Source of the DNA: Halapricum hydrolyticum
GTDB taxonomy: Archaea > Halobacteriota > Halobacteria > Halobacteriales > Haloarculaceae
Direction of reading: 5' to 3'
Assembly (NCBI GenBank): GCA_025517565.1
Contig: JAOPKD010000012.1
Coordinates: 23,631-87,630, forward strand
Length of the DNA stretch: 64,000 bases
This document shows, one piece after another, positions 8,701-17,578 of this stretch. The notes beneath the pieces were generated by a model, which had not been told where the DNA came from, ran no database searches, and saw only the letters and a program-made list of their open reading frames with translations. Positions within the stretch are counted from its first letter, which is position 1, and every line of letters starts with the position of its first letter. A program made the translations under genes and the position numbers.

Positions 8701-10626
8701 ACGATCCTCGGCACCAACGTCAACGAGACGACGTACGAGACGTTCGCTGTCGAAAACACGGTTGAAGACAACTTCACGTCCCTCGAAGGCGTGGACACGA
8801 TGACCATCAGCGACGACCGATGGTACCGAGTCGAGGGTCAGGTCACTGACGCACTCGGCACCCCGATCAACGGGACCATGCTCGACGACTCACAGCTCGG
8901 CTACATCGACGGTAGCGTCGGTGCCGCCGAGGTCGTGTTCCACGACACGCTGGGCAATGATGCGGACGGTTCGAAGGTCCAGCTGAACAACGAGAGCGGT
9001 CTCGTCACGTTCGACGTCAACCCGACTGACGCGGACGACAACGGCGAGTTCGTTCCGAAATTCAACCTGTCCGCATACACGAGCGAGAGCGGATTCGATA
9101 CCGGCGACGCTGACGGGCCGACGGCCGAATGGTACGACACGCCTGAAGGTCAGCTCCCGCGTGTCCAGGTCTACGACCAGTCCGGTGCCCTGCTCCCGCG
9201 AGACGAGGACACGAGCAACCTGATCCTGGCCAACGACGTGACCCAGACGATCCGAGTCGAGGCCTTCCCGGCAGATCAGAACGACCTGCCAGTCCAGCGC
9301 CTCAACTTCGCGATCAACACGTCCTCTGACCCGGTCAACGAGAACACCATCAACACGTTCACCGAAATGGAAGACGCGAGCGTGCTGGTGACGGACAACG
9401 ATGCTCCGTACCCGAACATCCCCTACGAACAGGGTCAGGTCGGGTACCTCACCGTGACCCCGACGGGTACCGGTGAAGGCATCATCGAGCTGCTCAGCGG
9501 CGACGCTTCCGGCCCGGTCACCAAGACCATCGAAGGCGATGACATCGTCTTCGACGTCCTGCGCTCGAACAAGCAGGTCGACCTCGGCCTCGCCTCCGAG
9601 ACCGCCACGCCCGGTGGCTCGGTCAACGTCACCGTGACCGCCGCGGCGACGGACGACCCGATCAGCTTCGCCGAGGTGTCCCTCGAGGACCCCAACGGCA
9701 ACGTGATCGAATCCGAGACCTCTGACGAGAACGGCATGGTCTCGATTCCGATTCCGGCGGGCGCGTCGCTCGGCGAGTACTCGCTGACGACGCGACCGGC
9801 CGGTTACCAGCCTATCACGGAGAGCTTGCAGGTCAGCGCACCGGCACAGCTCGACGAAGACCTCGAGCTCTTCGCCGCTGAAGAGCAGGTCATCTCCGGC
9901 ACCACCTCCGAGGACGCCGGCACGACCTACACCATCGAAGTCTCCGGTCCGGGTCTGGTCGACACTGTTGACGCGACCGTGCAGGACGACGGCAGCTTCA
10001 GCGCTGCGTTCGATCTCAGCGATCTGAGCGCCGGTGACCAGATCACCGCTTCGATCAACGGTGACGAGGTCACCTACACGCTGCAGGAGCCGCCCGTCGC
10101 TACGGTCGACTTCCGCAGCCAGCAGAGTGAATCCGGCGACGTAGTCACGGTCCGTGAGGCCTACCTGCCCGAAGGTGGCTTCATCGTGATCCACGACGCT
10201 GACGGCAACGTCATCGGTCACTCCGACTACTTCGAGCCTGGCACGGTCGACAACGTCGAGGTCCTCCTCGACACGTCGCTGTCTGCCGGTGACAACCAGG
10301 TCACGGCCATGCCGCACCTGGACGACAACGACAACCAGGCCTACGACTTCCCGGACGCCGACGCTCCGTACACCGACGCTGACGGCAACCCGGTGACTGA
10401 TAGTGCGACTGTCAGAGTGCCCGGCCCGACGGACACGCCGACGGACACGCCGACGGACACGCCGACGGACACGCCGACGGACACGCCGACGGACACGCCG
10501 ACGGACACGCCGACGGAGACCACCACCACCGAAGAAGGTGATGGTGGCGGACCCGGCTTCGGTATCGCCGTCGCGCTCGTCGCGCTGCTCGGTGCTGCGC
10601 TGCTCGCCGTCCGCCGCAACAACTAA
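5716..10626 (+). CDS. csg: Major S-layer glycoprotein with PGF-CTERM
   Basis: A 1,636-residue cell-surface protein expected to form the S-layer. Residues 1-~38 are a haloarchaeal surface-glycoprotein signal peptide (LRAIFLAVLMVGSAFAMGVA, cut near GAAA). The body is acidic, rich in Asp/Thr and beta-sandwich-like segments, and carries many Asn-X-Ser/Thr sequons. Near the C-terminus seven PTDT units form a mucin-like, probably O-glycosylated spacer. GGGPGFGIAVALVALLGAAL and a short RR tail then make up the PGF-CTERM signal processed by archaeosortase ArtA. Codon use (many GCT/GTC/AAC codons) and relatively AT-rich third positions set it apart from neighbours, as expected for a very highly expressed gene. 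It is monocistronic, with a terminator-like hairpin after the stop. Confidence 0.93.
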   Translation: MTGNNTTPGEKLRAIFLAVLMVGSAFAMGVAFTGGAAANVDSSSFDTIANQDTVGDDFTVNVSVADGEQITVENIVDGETVNTISVTDGGSNDADSNTGTINVTLEAGKTLDGPSRVNITDSSDNTYSQTYNTSNYLVQLDGDSQEVIQGETTTISGNISKYPGMLVDYDLNYTLAYDNDINTDNSAAANYSVVTSSDTGNGEFQITRTFDEVDEENDFLNDYPSDDGATAEPSYTVFVGTSNNPSDDGNEGFALIDTRLNVNGDVSVDGTVVEEPDYRQTVFVSGDISNADGPLPDYNLRVRGPAGSSQKTSDSAGDGSFGFTLTMNDAGTWNLGTDEGGFIGYKDITVAPQEADLEFTADGENLATFEETYSIQLNDSQDDFALNTQKSTDPGTDMGEVRGYINVTGPFSDVSQDGDDTGNIADIVYENPGSADPGDVLYFHVETDENGQASFSATPTQDADVTATLENTADGDYEGLEEAHDAADSPEEPDYFGSDPIPLGGADPVNVVDKSVEDPQYENEALADESSSATYIDILEEDANGPAIVEVLPLQTSGENRVNDSANERFGYDGEQDLEGMTVYRVSFELRNETNAAIEPNGTVDGTFADMDISGAGINATIYADDNDELAVDSQNGNVLDAQYVDLADGDSRDEYAFLIRPTSTDEVDEQIVHEVNVVGEDTVEIPLDAAGLQIEEFVIDNETTQSILGDQNVDLSAVVNAPYDNFAPVNNGLVRLTQTGYDLDTETDARTSNVNDGEYEFENITLGPRGIDNAGTTGIASEISQLTFTAYQYADLNLQDKALEQQEVDRAAVRTVDLTADDSLQVEFLPENTSDYSGFKTTEDGDVFTLTKGVEYDQIAFELTNASGEPVDLTEGIAGEEVDLNDLADAELDGEPFVGIVGATQDDSPGTHKVHFDVDASDPANGTYVIDDIQNSSYVSTETDGADADEAFGFTNNSDRDADAFQLQITTPDASYKTADDEGVFHAANPSIDTTILGTNVNETTYETFAVENTVEDNFTSLEGVDTMTISDDRWYRVEGQVTDALGTPINGTMLDDSQLGYIDGSVGAAEVVFHDTLGNDADGSKVQLNNESGLVTFDVNPTDADDNGEFVPKFNLSAYTSESGFDTGDADGPTAEWYDTPEGQLPRVQVYDQSGALLPRDEDTSNLILANDVTQTIRVEAFPADQNDLPVQRLNFAINTSSDPVNENTINTFTEMEDASVLVTDNDAPYPNIPYEQGQVGYLTVTPTGTGEGIIELLSGDASGPVTKTIEGDDIVFDVLRSNKQVDLGLASETATPGGSVNVTVTAAATDDPISFAEVSLEDPNGNVIESETSDENGMVSIPIPAGASLGEYSLTTRPAGYQPITESLQVSAPAQLDEDLELFAAEEQVISGTTSEDAGTTYTIEVSGPGLVDTVDATVQDDGSFSAAFDLSDLSAGDQITASINGDEVTYTLQEPPVATVDFRSQQSESGDVVTVREAYLPEGGFIVIHDADGNVIGHSDYFEPGTVDNVEVLLDTSLSAGDNQVTAMPHLDDNDNQAYDFPDADAPYTDADGNPVTDSATVRVPGPTDTPTDTPTDTPTDTPTDTPTDTPTDTPTETTTTEEGDGGGPGFGIAVALVALLGAALLAVRRNN
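10426..10509 (+). repeat. 12-bp tandem repeat encoding the PTDT spacer
   Basis: Seven consecutive, essentially identical copies of CCGACGGACACG, followed by one diverged copy (PTET). The repeat is inside the S-layer coding sequence and encodes the Thr-rich stalk before the PGF-CTERM segment. Nucleotide identity between copies suggests recent slippage, so copy number is likely variable between strains. Confidence 0.9.
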
Positions 10627-10663
10627 GTCGGCCTTCGCCGACTCCTGACGTTTTTTATTTTTT
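10627..10663 (+). terminator. Hairpin plus T-tract after the S-layer gene
   Basis: GTCGGC-CTTC-GCCGAC (10627-10642) begins directly after the TAA stop and is followed by a T-rich run (10651-10663). Archaeal terminators rely mainly on the T-tract; the stable stem may protect the 3' end of an abundant mRNA. Confidence 0.65.
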
Positions 10664-11143
10664 CGCACCACATAGCTGCAGCACTCCTCGCGGTCTCGAT
10701 CAACGACGGAACAGCAGTCTTACCCGAAAGATACCGAGTCCAGTCGTTCGATTCTCCAGACCGACATGCGGCCGGAGCTGCAAGTCGTCACGGCACTCCG
10801 TATCAGTCACCCTCTGGTAGCTGATGACAGGAGCCGATACGGGAGCTTCGAGATCCGTCTCAGCCACTGTGCAGAATACGTCCCGATACTCGTCTATTGG
10901 CTTCCCCTTCCCGAACGCGGGGCACTTCCTACACGTTCGTGACGTCCAGATGACGACCGTGCCTGCCGGACATCCACGCCCGGTTGCGGCGTCCCGTTCG
11001 ACACAGGGCCAACCTGTGACGCGGCCACAATACACTGCGTGGAGTCGGCTACGATTCCTTTCGATCGGACGGTCGTCCTGCCGACTCGCGTATGCCTGAC
11101 TGATGTTCAGCCCGAGTATCGAAAAAACAGTGCCGTCGGGGTA
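10664..11143. other. Intergenic stretch with no convincing gene
   Basis: About 480 bp with lower GC and without the third-position GC bias of real genes here. Open frames of 90-110 codons exist on both strands (10824-11099 plus, 10700-11035 minus) but neither resembles a known family or shows haloarchaeal codon use. The minus frame has several Cys residues in CxxC-like spacing, which I regard as chance. It could hold a decayed gene. Confidence 0.3.
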
Positions 11144-12004
11144 TCAGCCAGCGATAGCGGCGAGCGTCGCCTCGCTGTGGAGTGCAAAGATCACGACGTT
11201 GTTGATAGCCGGTCCGAGACCGAGCGCGACGATGACAGCGAACGCGAGGTTCCCGCGGACGGGTTCGGCCTCGAGATAGTCGGCGAAGGCGTAGACGATG
11301 ACGACCGCGAGCGCGAGCTTGACGACGACGAACAGCCAGCCGACGCCGACCGCCCCGGAGATCGGCAATTCGCCGGCGATGTCCATGATCGTCCGGGGGA
11401 GCGGCGAGCGTTCTGCCGTTCCGAGCACGTCGATCCCGATAGCGGTCGTAATCCCGTCCAGGGCGTGCGCGAAGACCACGAGCCCGCCGACGAGTCGCGT
11501 CTTGGCGACGACGTCGGTCGTGAGATAGGCCATCCCGAAGTAGATCCCGAGGGTTATTGGGACCGTGATGACGATGCCCGCGGCCGACCAGACTGGTTCG
11601 GCACCGGCAAGCGTGTCCTGCTGGCTCGCGAAGACGACCAGTCCGAGCAATACGACTGCACCCGTCACGCCGAGATCACGCGCGACCCGGTCTTTGTGGG
11701 GGCGCAGACTGGCCCGGAACGCAAAGATCGCCCAGACGACCCCGAGCGCGATGAACGTCGTCACGTAGACAGCCGGGGCGCCGAACAGCGGCTCGGCCCA
11801 GGCCGGGTACATGCCCGGGTCGATCTGGTGGAGCGCGTGCGCGCTCGCGCCCATGATCATCCACGGCGTGAACGCCAGCACGTGGCCCTGTGTGACCCGC
11901 GGCTCGAGCGCGAGCAGGAACGCAGTCACTGTTGCGGTTCCGATTAGCAGCACCACGAGGTGCGGGAGCGGCGGCACGACGAGCCCGCTCGGAAGGAGTG
12001 CCAT
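11144..12004 (-). CDS. DUF63 family integral membrane protein
   Basis: A 286-residue polytopic membrane protein with about seven or eight helices. The archaeal DUF63 signature is seen in MGASAHALHQIDPGMYPAWA and in VVFAHALDGITTAIGIDVLG, both containing conserved His and Asp/Asn residues within or beside helices. The biochemical role of the family is not established. The start is set at the ATG before LLPSGLVVPP, since sequence further upstream is antisense to the deoC promoter region. It is divergent from deoC with 79 bp between starts. Confidence 0.75.
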   Translation of the reverse strand: MALLPSGLVVPPLPHLVVLLIGTATVTAFLLALEPRVTQGHVLAFTPWMIMGASAHALHQIDPGMYPAWAEPLFGAPAVYVTTFIALGVVWAIFAFRASLRPHKDRVARDLGVTGAVVLLGLVVFASQQDTLAGAEPVWSAAGIVITVPITLGIYFGMAYLTTDVVAKTRLVGGLVVFAHALDGITTAIGIDVLGTAERSPLPRTIMDIAGELPISGAVGVGWLFVVVKLALAVVIVYAFADYLEAEPVRGNLAFAVIVALGLGPAINNVVIFALHSEATLAAIAG

Positions 12005-12083
12005 ACCGATGTGGCCGTTCGCCACGACCGAAAGGATAGCGGTCCGGAGATGCGCTTTTGGCGCTGGCCGCCGTCCAGCCGGT

Positions 12084-12722
12084 ATGGACGACATCGCCGC
12101 GCGGATCGAACACACGGTCCTGGGGCCGACGACGACGCCTGCGGACGTTCGGGCGGTGCTCGACGTCGCCATCGAGACCGGCATGCGCGCCTGTGTCCCG
12201 CCATGCTACGTGTCGATGGCCGCCGAGTATGCCTCGAGCGTCGCAGTGACGACGGTCGTCGGGTTCCCGCACGGACAGCACACGAGTGCGATCAAAACCG
12301 AGGAGGCTGCGGCGCTCGTCGAGGCCGGAGCCGACGAACTCGATATGGTTGCGAACCTCGGGCTTCTGCGGGCGGGCGAAGACGAAACGTTCCGCTGGGA
12401 CATCGCGGAAGTCGTCGCGGCGACGACTCGCCCAGTCAAAGTCATCGTCGAGGCGCCGCTGCTCGCCGATGACGAAAAACACCGTGCTGCCCGCCTCGCA
12501 GCCGAGGCCGACGCCGCCTATCTCAAGACTGCGACGGGCTTTGCCGACGGCGGAGCGACGACCGACGACGTCGAGTTGCTCTCGACGTATCTACCTGTCA
12601 AGGCCGCCGGCGGGATCGACACATGGGAGCGGGCAGAGAAACTGTTTGAGGCAGGGGCCGAGCGGATCGGCGCGTCCTCGGGAGAGACGATTCTCGAGAA
12701 GTACCGGCGCTCGAAAACGTGA
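12084..12722 (+). CDS. deoC: Deoxyribose-phosphate aldolase
   Basis: A 212-residue class I aldolase that splits 2-deoxyribose-5-phosphate into acetaldehyde and glyceraldehyde-3-phosphate. Motifs in order: IEHTVLGPTTT near the N-terminus, GFPHG (phosphate/strand region), DELDMVANLG, the Schiff-base Lys in YLKTATGF, and the second conserved Lys in VKAAGGI. The length is normal for archaeal DeoC. The ATG gives the canonical start (MDDIAARIEHT). It is convergent with the PGF-CTERM gene downstream. Confidence 0.93.
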   Translation: MDDIAARIEHTVLGPTTTPADVRAVLDVAIETGMRACVPPCYVSMAAEYASSVAVTTVVGFPHGQHTSAIKTEEAAALVEAGADELDMVANLGLLRAGEDETFRWDIAEVVAATTRPVKVIVEAPLLADDEKHRAARLAAEADAAYLKTATGFADGGATTDDVELLSTYLPVKAAGGIDTWERAEKLFEAGAERIGASSGETILEKYRRSKT

Positions 12723-12724
12723 GG

Positions 12725-12739
12725 AAGACCGCGGGTCTT
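12725..12739. terminator. Shared hairpin between convergent deoC and PGF-CTERM gene
   Basis: AAGACC-GCG-GGTCTT is a perfect 6-bp palindrome in the 15-bp gap between the two convergent stop codons, overlapping the stop of the minus-strand gene. It could act on both transcripts. No strong T-tract follows on either strand. Confidence 0.4.
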
Positions 12740-14831
12740 ACGGCTCGATCCGCTGTCCCGCTACTGCAGCCCCGCTAGCTGCTCCGAGCAGCGCGACGAG
12801 CGCGACGGCGACACCGAAGCCGGGTCCGCCACCGTCGCCGGTTTCGGTCTCCGTCTCGGTTTCAGTTTCTCCGTCGTCGGTCTCGGTTTCAGTTTCTCTG
12901 TCGGTTTCGTCGTCAGTCTCGTCGTCAGTCTCGTCATCAGTCTCGTCGTCAGTTCCACCGTCGCTGGCAGCGAGCGAGAGCAACGGCTGGCTTTCTTCGT
13001 CCCATTCGCCAGGTATGCTGATGTCGGTCTCTTCGCCGACGAACGCCAGTGCCCGCACTGTATCCTCGTCGGCGTCACTCTCGAGGCCGGCGTCCAGCAG
13101 GATAGCTGTCCGTCCTGCGTCGAGGTTCGTCTCGCTCGCTTCGATCATCGAGAACGGGAGGGGAAGCCGATCGCTGATAGCCGTTCCGTCACTGACCGAG
13201 AGGTTGCCCCGGACCGTGGTGGTGCCGTCGGCGACACTCGCGCTCAGACGGGCGTGTTCGAAGTCGGCTGCTCTGATCGCCTCGATCACTTCGGTGACTT
13301 CGGTCTGGTTGGCCGTTCGGTTGTACTCGGTCAGCGCGCGGTCGAACATTCTCTCATCCGCGACGCTTGCGGATCCCTCGGCGACGATCCGGTCGCCGCT
13401 CGTCCGGACGTCGAGTGCTGTCCGCATGCTATCCGTGATCGGGAGCTCCCGGTCTTCGAGTTCCGCCACGTAGTCGTCCCAGTTAGTCGTCTCGGACGCC
13501 GCTGCCCCGTTCAGGTTGGCGACAAACTGTTCACCCGTGGCGTCCTGGCCGGTCGTAAGGACGAACTCCCAGCTCGAGGTCGTCTCCAGTCCGGCGGCGC
13601 GTCTCGCTTCCGTCTGTTCGCGGAGTTGCTCGGCCGTGTCCGTCAGCGGGACGCCGAACATCCCCGATGGGAGGCCTGTATCGGGCGTCTGCGGGCCGGT
13701 CGCTGCCGTCTGCTCGATCTGTTCGAGGAGGTCGACGTACGCGAGCGTCAGGTCGTCCGTCCCGTCGAGGCTGACGTTCCAGGCGACGCTCGCCTGCTGG
13801 CCACCTGCCGGGCCGGTCTCGACGGCCACCTCCGCTTCGACGTGCGAGAGTGTGACGTTCTCGATCCGGTCTGCCAACTCGGCCGCTTCGGCCTCGGTCA
13901 TATTCGTTTCCGGACCGGCGAACCCTTCGACGATCGCCTCGGAGATGGCCGCGTCGACGCCGCCGACCGTGACCGTGTACGCGATGTCCAGTCGCTGCCC
14001 GGCATCTTCTTCGGTCAGGTCGTAATTGTCGAGGCTGACATCACACGTTACGTTGGTCGTATTGACCCCTTCACAGTACTGCTCCTCGAGAGTCGCCTGT
14101 GCCCGCTCGGAGGTGTTCCAGTCCCCGGCCTCTTGTGCCCCTAGCACGTACGACTCCTCCACTTCGAGGGTGTAGGTCTCGTCCTGTTCGGCCAGGACGA
14201 ACCTGTGTGACCGATCCGGAATCATCTGTGCGGCCAGCTGGACGCTCGCTGACCCGTCGGCGGTCAGAGAGGTTGCGTCCGTCGTGATGGTCCCGTCCGT
14301 TCGAGCTTCCTGGAGGAGGAAGAACACGAACGACATCTGTGAGTCCCGTGGGACTGCGACGGTGCTGTTCAGAGCCATCGACGACTCGCTGACGGTTCTG
14401 TTCTGGACGCTATCGAACTCGAACCGGAGATCTTTCAGCGGGGCCGGCCGGTCGGTTACCGCTGCTCCGTCGGCGCTCATCTCGTCGGGCGTCGCCAGCA
14501 GCGACACGTTAGCCGTCACGTCTGTCTCGGCATCCTGGCTCATTACGAACTCGGCGAAGCCGTCAGCGACGTCCATACTGGCGTGTCCGCTCGTCGCTTG
14601 GAGGTCGTCCGAGTCTTCGTACTCGTAGACCAGTATGACTGACCCGTCGCCTGCCACGTACGCCTCGTCCGCGTTCGATACGGTTTCGTTCAGCGGTGCC
14701 TCGTCCCCGCTGGACGCGGCGACGATGCTATCCCCTGTTCCCCCGGCTGCCGTCGCGGTCGCGACACCGCCGACTGCAGACAACAACAGGAAGGCAACAG
14801 TCAGGACGGCTCCTGTTTTCTCGTTCAGCAT
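12738..14831 (-). CDS. PGF-CTERM surface protein, function unknown
   Basis: A 697-residue secreted protein. Residues 1-~30 are a signal peptide (TVAFLLLSAVGGVATATAAG). The long ectodomain is acidic with many N-glycosylation sequons and one Cys pair (EQYCEGVNTTNVTCDV). A DETD/ETET low-complexity stalk (~640-670) leads to GGGPGFGVAVALVALLGAA, the PGF-CTERM signal for archaeosortase-dependent anchoring. No enzymatic domain is recognised. The stalk chemistry differs from the S-layer protein: Asp/Glu-rich rather than Pro/Thr-only. It is a single gene, divergent from the methylthiotransferase. Confidence 0.85.
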   Translation of the reverse strand: MLNEKTGAVLTVAFLLLSAVGGVATATAAGGTGDSIVAASSGDEAPLNETVSNADEAYVAGDGSVILVYEYEDSDDLQATSGHASMDVADGFAEFVMSQDAETDVTANVSLLATPDEMSADGAAVTDRPAPLKDLRFEFDSVQNRTVSESSMALNSTVAVPRDSQMSFVFFLLQEARTDGTITTDATSLTADGSASVQLAAQMIPDRSHRFVLAEQDETYTLEVEESYVLGAQEAGDWNTSERAQATLEEQYCEGVNTTNVTCDVSLDNYDLTEEDAGQRLDIAYTVTVGGVDAAISEAIVEGFAGPETNMTEAEAAELADRIENVTLSHVEAEVAVETGPAGGQQASVAWNVSLDGTDDLTLAYVDLLEQIEQTAATGPQTPDTGLPSGMFGVPLTDTAEQLREQTEARRAAGLETTSSWEFVLTTGQDATGEQFVANLNGAAASETTNWDDYVAELEDRELPITDSMRTALDVRTSGDRIVAEGSASVADERMFDRALTEYNRTANQTEVTEVIEAIRAADFEHARLSASVADGTTTVRGNLSVSDGTAISDRLPLPFSMIEASETNLDAGRTAILLDAGLESDADEDTVRALAFVGEETDISIPGEWDEESQPLLSLAASDGGTDDETDDETDDETDDETDRETETETDDGETETETETETGDGGGPGFGVAVALVALLGAASGAAVAGQRIEP

Positions 14832-14969
14832 ACACGTTTTGGTTTTTTGCCTGTAGAATAATAGTTGCGCTCACTCCGAACGGCCCCAATCGGTGGCGTT
14901 CGGCGCGTCTCACCGTCGTCTCGATCCGTCGTGCTTTTGCGTGCGCGGATGTAGTGATACACAGACACG

Positions 14970-16265
14970 ATGGCCCGCTACTACGTCGAAACCTACGGGT
15001 GCACCTCCAATCGAGGTGAGACCCAGCAGATCGAGCGCGCCCTCCGGGAAGGGGGCCACCGCCCAGCGTCCTCGCCCCAAGAGGCAGACGTGGCGATCCT
15101 GAACACGTGTACGGTCGTCGAGAAGACCGAGCGGAACATGCTCCGGCGGGCCAGAGAACTGGACGAACAGACGCCTGCGGACCTGATCGTCACGGGGTGT
15201 ATGGCGCTGGCCCAGGGCGAGCAGTTCGCGGATCTGGACGCCGAGATCCTCCACTGGGACGACGTTCCCGAGTACGTCCTCAATGGCGAGTGTCCGACGA
15301 TCACGCCCGACACCGAGCCCGTCCTTGACGGCGTCACGGGCATCCTGCCGATCGCTCGCGGCTGCATGAGCGACTGCTCGTACTGTATTACCAAGCAGGC
15401 CACGGGGCGGATCGACTCTCCGACTGTCGAGGAGAACGTCCGGAAGGCCCGAGCGCTCGTCCATGGCGGGGCACGGGAGATCCGGATCACCGGCCAGGAC
15501 ACCGGCGTCTACGGCTGGGACATCAACCAGGGAGAGAGCCTTCTGCCCGAGCTTTTGAGCCGGATCTGCACCGAGATAGACGGCGACTTCCGGGTTCGCC
15601 TCGGGATGGCAAATCCCGGCGGTGTCCACGGGATCGCCGAGGAACTCGCGTCCGTGTTCGCCGAGCACGACGAGATCTACAACTTCCTGCACGCGCCCGT
15701 CCAGAGTGGCTCCGACGACGTGCTCGCGGACATGCGCCGCCAGCACCGCGTCGAGCAGTTCCGCGAGATCGTCGAGACCTTCGACGAGCACCTCGAGTAC
15801 TGGACGCTCGCGACGGATTTCATCGTCGGGTTCCCGACCGAAACACCCGACGATCACGAGGCCAGCATGGATCTTCTCCGGGAGATCCGCCCCGAAAAGC
15901 TCAACGTCACGCGCTTCTCGAAGCGCCCCGGTACCGACGCCGCCGAGATGAAGGGGCTGGGCGGCACACTCAAGAAGGAGCGCTCGAAGGCGATGACCGA
16001 CCTGAAGATGGACGTCGTCGGCGAGGCCTACGAAGAGATGGTCGGCACCGAACGATCGGTCCTGCTCACCGAGGACGGTACCGACGACTCGCTGGTGGGC
16101 TACGACGAGGCCCACCGTCAGGTCGCCCTGCCGAAGGCGCAACTCCAGGGGCTGAAGGTTGGCGACTTCGTCGAGGTCGAGATCACCGGCCACAACACGG
16201 TCTACGCGATGGGCGAACCGATCTCGCCACCCGAGACGACGACGGCCGCTCGAGCCGACGACTAG
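14970..16265 (+). CDS. tRNA t6A37 methylthiotransferase (radical SAM, CDKAL1/MtaB type)
   Basis: A 431-residue enzyme expected to add a methylthio group to N6-threonylcarbamoyladenosine at tRNA position 37. The N-terminal UPF0004 domain starts ARYYVETYGCTSNRGE and contributes three Cys (YGCTSN, NTCTVV, TGCMAL) for one Fe-S cluster. The radical SAM cluster motif is GCMSDCSYC (CxxxCxxC) near residue 135. HAPVQSGSDDVLADMRR and TDFIVGFPTE are further family blocks, and a TRAM domain closes the protein. It has the archaeal/eukaryotic subgroup features and normal length. Confidence 0.92.
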   Translation: MARYYVETYGCTSNRGETQQIERALREGGHRPASSPQEADVAILNTCTVVEKTERNMLRRARELDEQTPADLIVTGCMALAQGEQFADLDAEILHWDDVPEYVLNGECPTITPDTEPVLDGVTGILPIARGCMSDCSYCITKQATGRIDSPTVEENVRKARALVHGGAREIRITGQDTGVYGWDINQGESLLPELLSRICTEIDGDFRVRLGMANPGGVHGIAEELASVFAEHDEIYNFLHAPVQSGSDDVLADMRRQHRVEQFREIVETFDEHLEYWTLATDFIVGFPTETPDDHEASMDLLREIRPEKLNVTRFSKRPGTDAAEMKGLGGTLKKERSKAMTDLKMDVVGEAYEEMVGTERSVLLTEDGTDDSLVGYDEAHRQVALPKAQLQGLKVGDFVEVEITGHNTVYAMGEPISPPETTTAARADD

Positions 16266-16588
16266 GGCTGCTCGACCGCAACCGTCACGTCCGCGGAATC
16301 CAGGCCGATCCGCTGAAACTGCGTTCGAACGTGTTCTTTCGCGGCCTCGACCGCCCGCTCGCGGGTCTCGAATCCGCGCGGACTCGGTGATTCGAAGGCG
16401 ACGTTGATCTCGCGATCGTCGATCTGCTGGACTTGGCCACCGCTTTCGACCTCGTAGAAGGCATCACAGACCCATACGTACGGCGCTCCCTCGTCGGGTG
16501 CACCCTCGAACGACGGCGGGTCGTCGCCGGGTTCGTACAGCGTCCCCGTCAGGGCCGTCCCGCCGGCCTCGCCCCGGATCAGTAGCAT
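16262..16588 (-). CDS. Conserved haloarchaeal protein, function unknown
   Basis: A 108-residue protein starting MLLIRGEAGGTALTGTLYEP with a central DEGAPYVWVCDAFYEVESGG block. No catalytic motif is visible. It overlaps the stop of the methylthiotransferase gene by 4 bp (convergent) and lies 77 bp downstream of the phosphatase-family gene on the same strand, so the two may be cotranscribed. The start was chosen at the ATG preceding a beta-strand-like segment; 27 extra upstream codons are unlike protein sequence. Confidence 0.6.
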   Translation of the reverse strand: MLLIRGEAGGTALTGTLYEPGDDPPSFEGAPDEGAPYVWVCDAFYEVESGGQVQQIDDREINVAFESPSPRGFETRERAVEAAKEHVRTQFQRIGLDSADVTVAVEQP

Positions 16589-16665
16589 ACCCACATCTAC
16601 GCGATTGGCACGCAAAAGGTCGCCGACGTGGGCTTCCGGGGCTGTACCTCTTTCCTCCGCTCTTT

Positions 16666-17466
16666 TCACTCGAGTCGGACCTGCGCGAGCACGGGGAAGT
16701 GATCCGATGGGTAGCGGCCCTCGGCGTAGAGGTCGGTACAGACGCCGTGCTGGCGGACCTCGAGGCCGTCGGTGACGAAGATGTGATCGATCTTGCGGCT
16801 GGGGACGAGGTGCTCGAAGTCCGTCACGGACGTTTCGGGGCCGTGATGGCCGTATTCAGAGCGGTCGATCGCGTTGTACAGCGTCCGCCTCCCCGCCTCG
16901 GGATCGATGATCGTCTCGTGGGCGGGTTCGCCGGCGATGCAGTTGAAATCGCCCGTCACGATCAGGGGCTCGTCGTCGGTCAGTTCGTCCAGTCGCTCCC
17001 GGAGCAGACGGGCGCTGTGGCGACGCGCTCGGGGTCCGTCGTGGGAGAAGTGCGTGTTGGCGTGGACGAGCACGCGGTCGGTGTCCCGGTCGCGCAGCCG
17101 TGCCCAGGTAACGATCCGGGGGTGGCGGGCGTCCCAGCCGAGACTACCTGCCCGTTCGGGCGTCTCCGAGAGCCAGAACGTATCCGTCGCTTCGAGTGCG
17201 AACCGTCGCTCGTCGAAGCCGATCGGGGAGTACTCGCCTTCCTCGTCGCCGTCGACGCGCGGGTCGCCGACCCACTCGTAGTTGGGGAGCCGGTCTTGCA
17301 GGTACGACAGCTGGTTTGCGAGTGGTTCCTGGAGGCCGAGCAGCGACGGTTCGCGAAAGCGGATCGTGTCCGCGACGCCCTCCCGACGGTTCGCCCAGCG
17401 GTGCTCGCCGTCCTCGGGGTTGTCGTAACGGACGTTGTACGTCATGACGCGAAACCACGCGGTCAT
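16666..17466 (-). CDS. Endonuclease/exonuclease/phosphatase family hydrolase
   Basis: A 266-residue metal-dependent hydrolase of the EEP superfamily (DNase I-like fold). Motifs in order: FRVMTYNVRYDNP (Asn metal ligand), LLGLQEPLANQL (catalytic Glu), ANTHFSHDG, IVTGDFNCIAG (Asp/Asn), KIDHIFV and YPSDHFPVLA (C-terminal His). All key residues are present. Substrate cannot be assigned; the family includes nucleases and phosphodiesterases. It ends the stretch of chromosome before the TnpB insertion. Confidence 0.85.
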   Translation of the reverse strand: MTAWFRVMTYNVRYDNPEDGEHRWANRREGVADTIRFREPSLLGLQEPLANQLSYLQDRLPNYEWVGDPRVDGDEEGEYSPIGFDERRFALEATDTFWLSETPERAGSLGWDARHPRIVTWARLRDRDTDRVLVHANTHFSHDGPRARRHSARLLRERLDELTDDEPLIVTGDFNCIAGEPAHETIIDPEAGRRTLYNAIDRSEYGHHGPETSVTDFEHLVPSRKIDHIFVTDGLEVRQHGVCTDLYAEGRYPSDHFPVLAQVRLE

Positions 17467-17535
17467 CACCCCACCATTTGTGGGCCTCATTGGAGTCCTT
17501 TTGGGATCCGGATCGTCCCGCGACTCCAGCGACTG

Positions 17536-17578
17536 TTACGTGTTTTCGAGCTTGTCGTCGCCGTTGTAGATATTGACC
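17536..17578 (-). pseudogene. 3' fragment of the lipoprotein gene cut by the TnpB element
   Basis: Reading leftwards from the right end of the IS element, the frame VNIYNGDDKLENT then TAA stop is found. It has host-like codon use and continues, in frame, the lipoprotein broken at the other end of the element (GIELDPGNYVL). I infer this is the displaced C-terminus, and its first ~20 bases would serve as the TnpB guide sequence. Confidence 0.5.

Noticed and set aside
10426..10509. Regular short repeats considered as a CRISPR-like array.
   Set aside because: The repeats are contiguous 12-mers without spacers, in frame inside the S-layer gene, and encode a Thr/Pro stalk.
6028..10671. Long antisense open frames (570-590 codons) opposite the S-layer gene.
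   Set aside because: These follow from sense-strand codon bias; no protein-like motifs, and the sense frame is clearly the S-layer glycoprotein.
10700..11099. Open frames of 91 and 111 codons between the S-layer gene and the DUF63 gene.
   Set aside because: No third-position GC bias, no family resemblance, and the two overlap on opposite strands.
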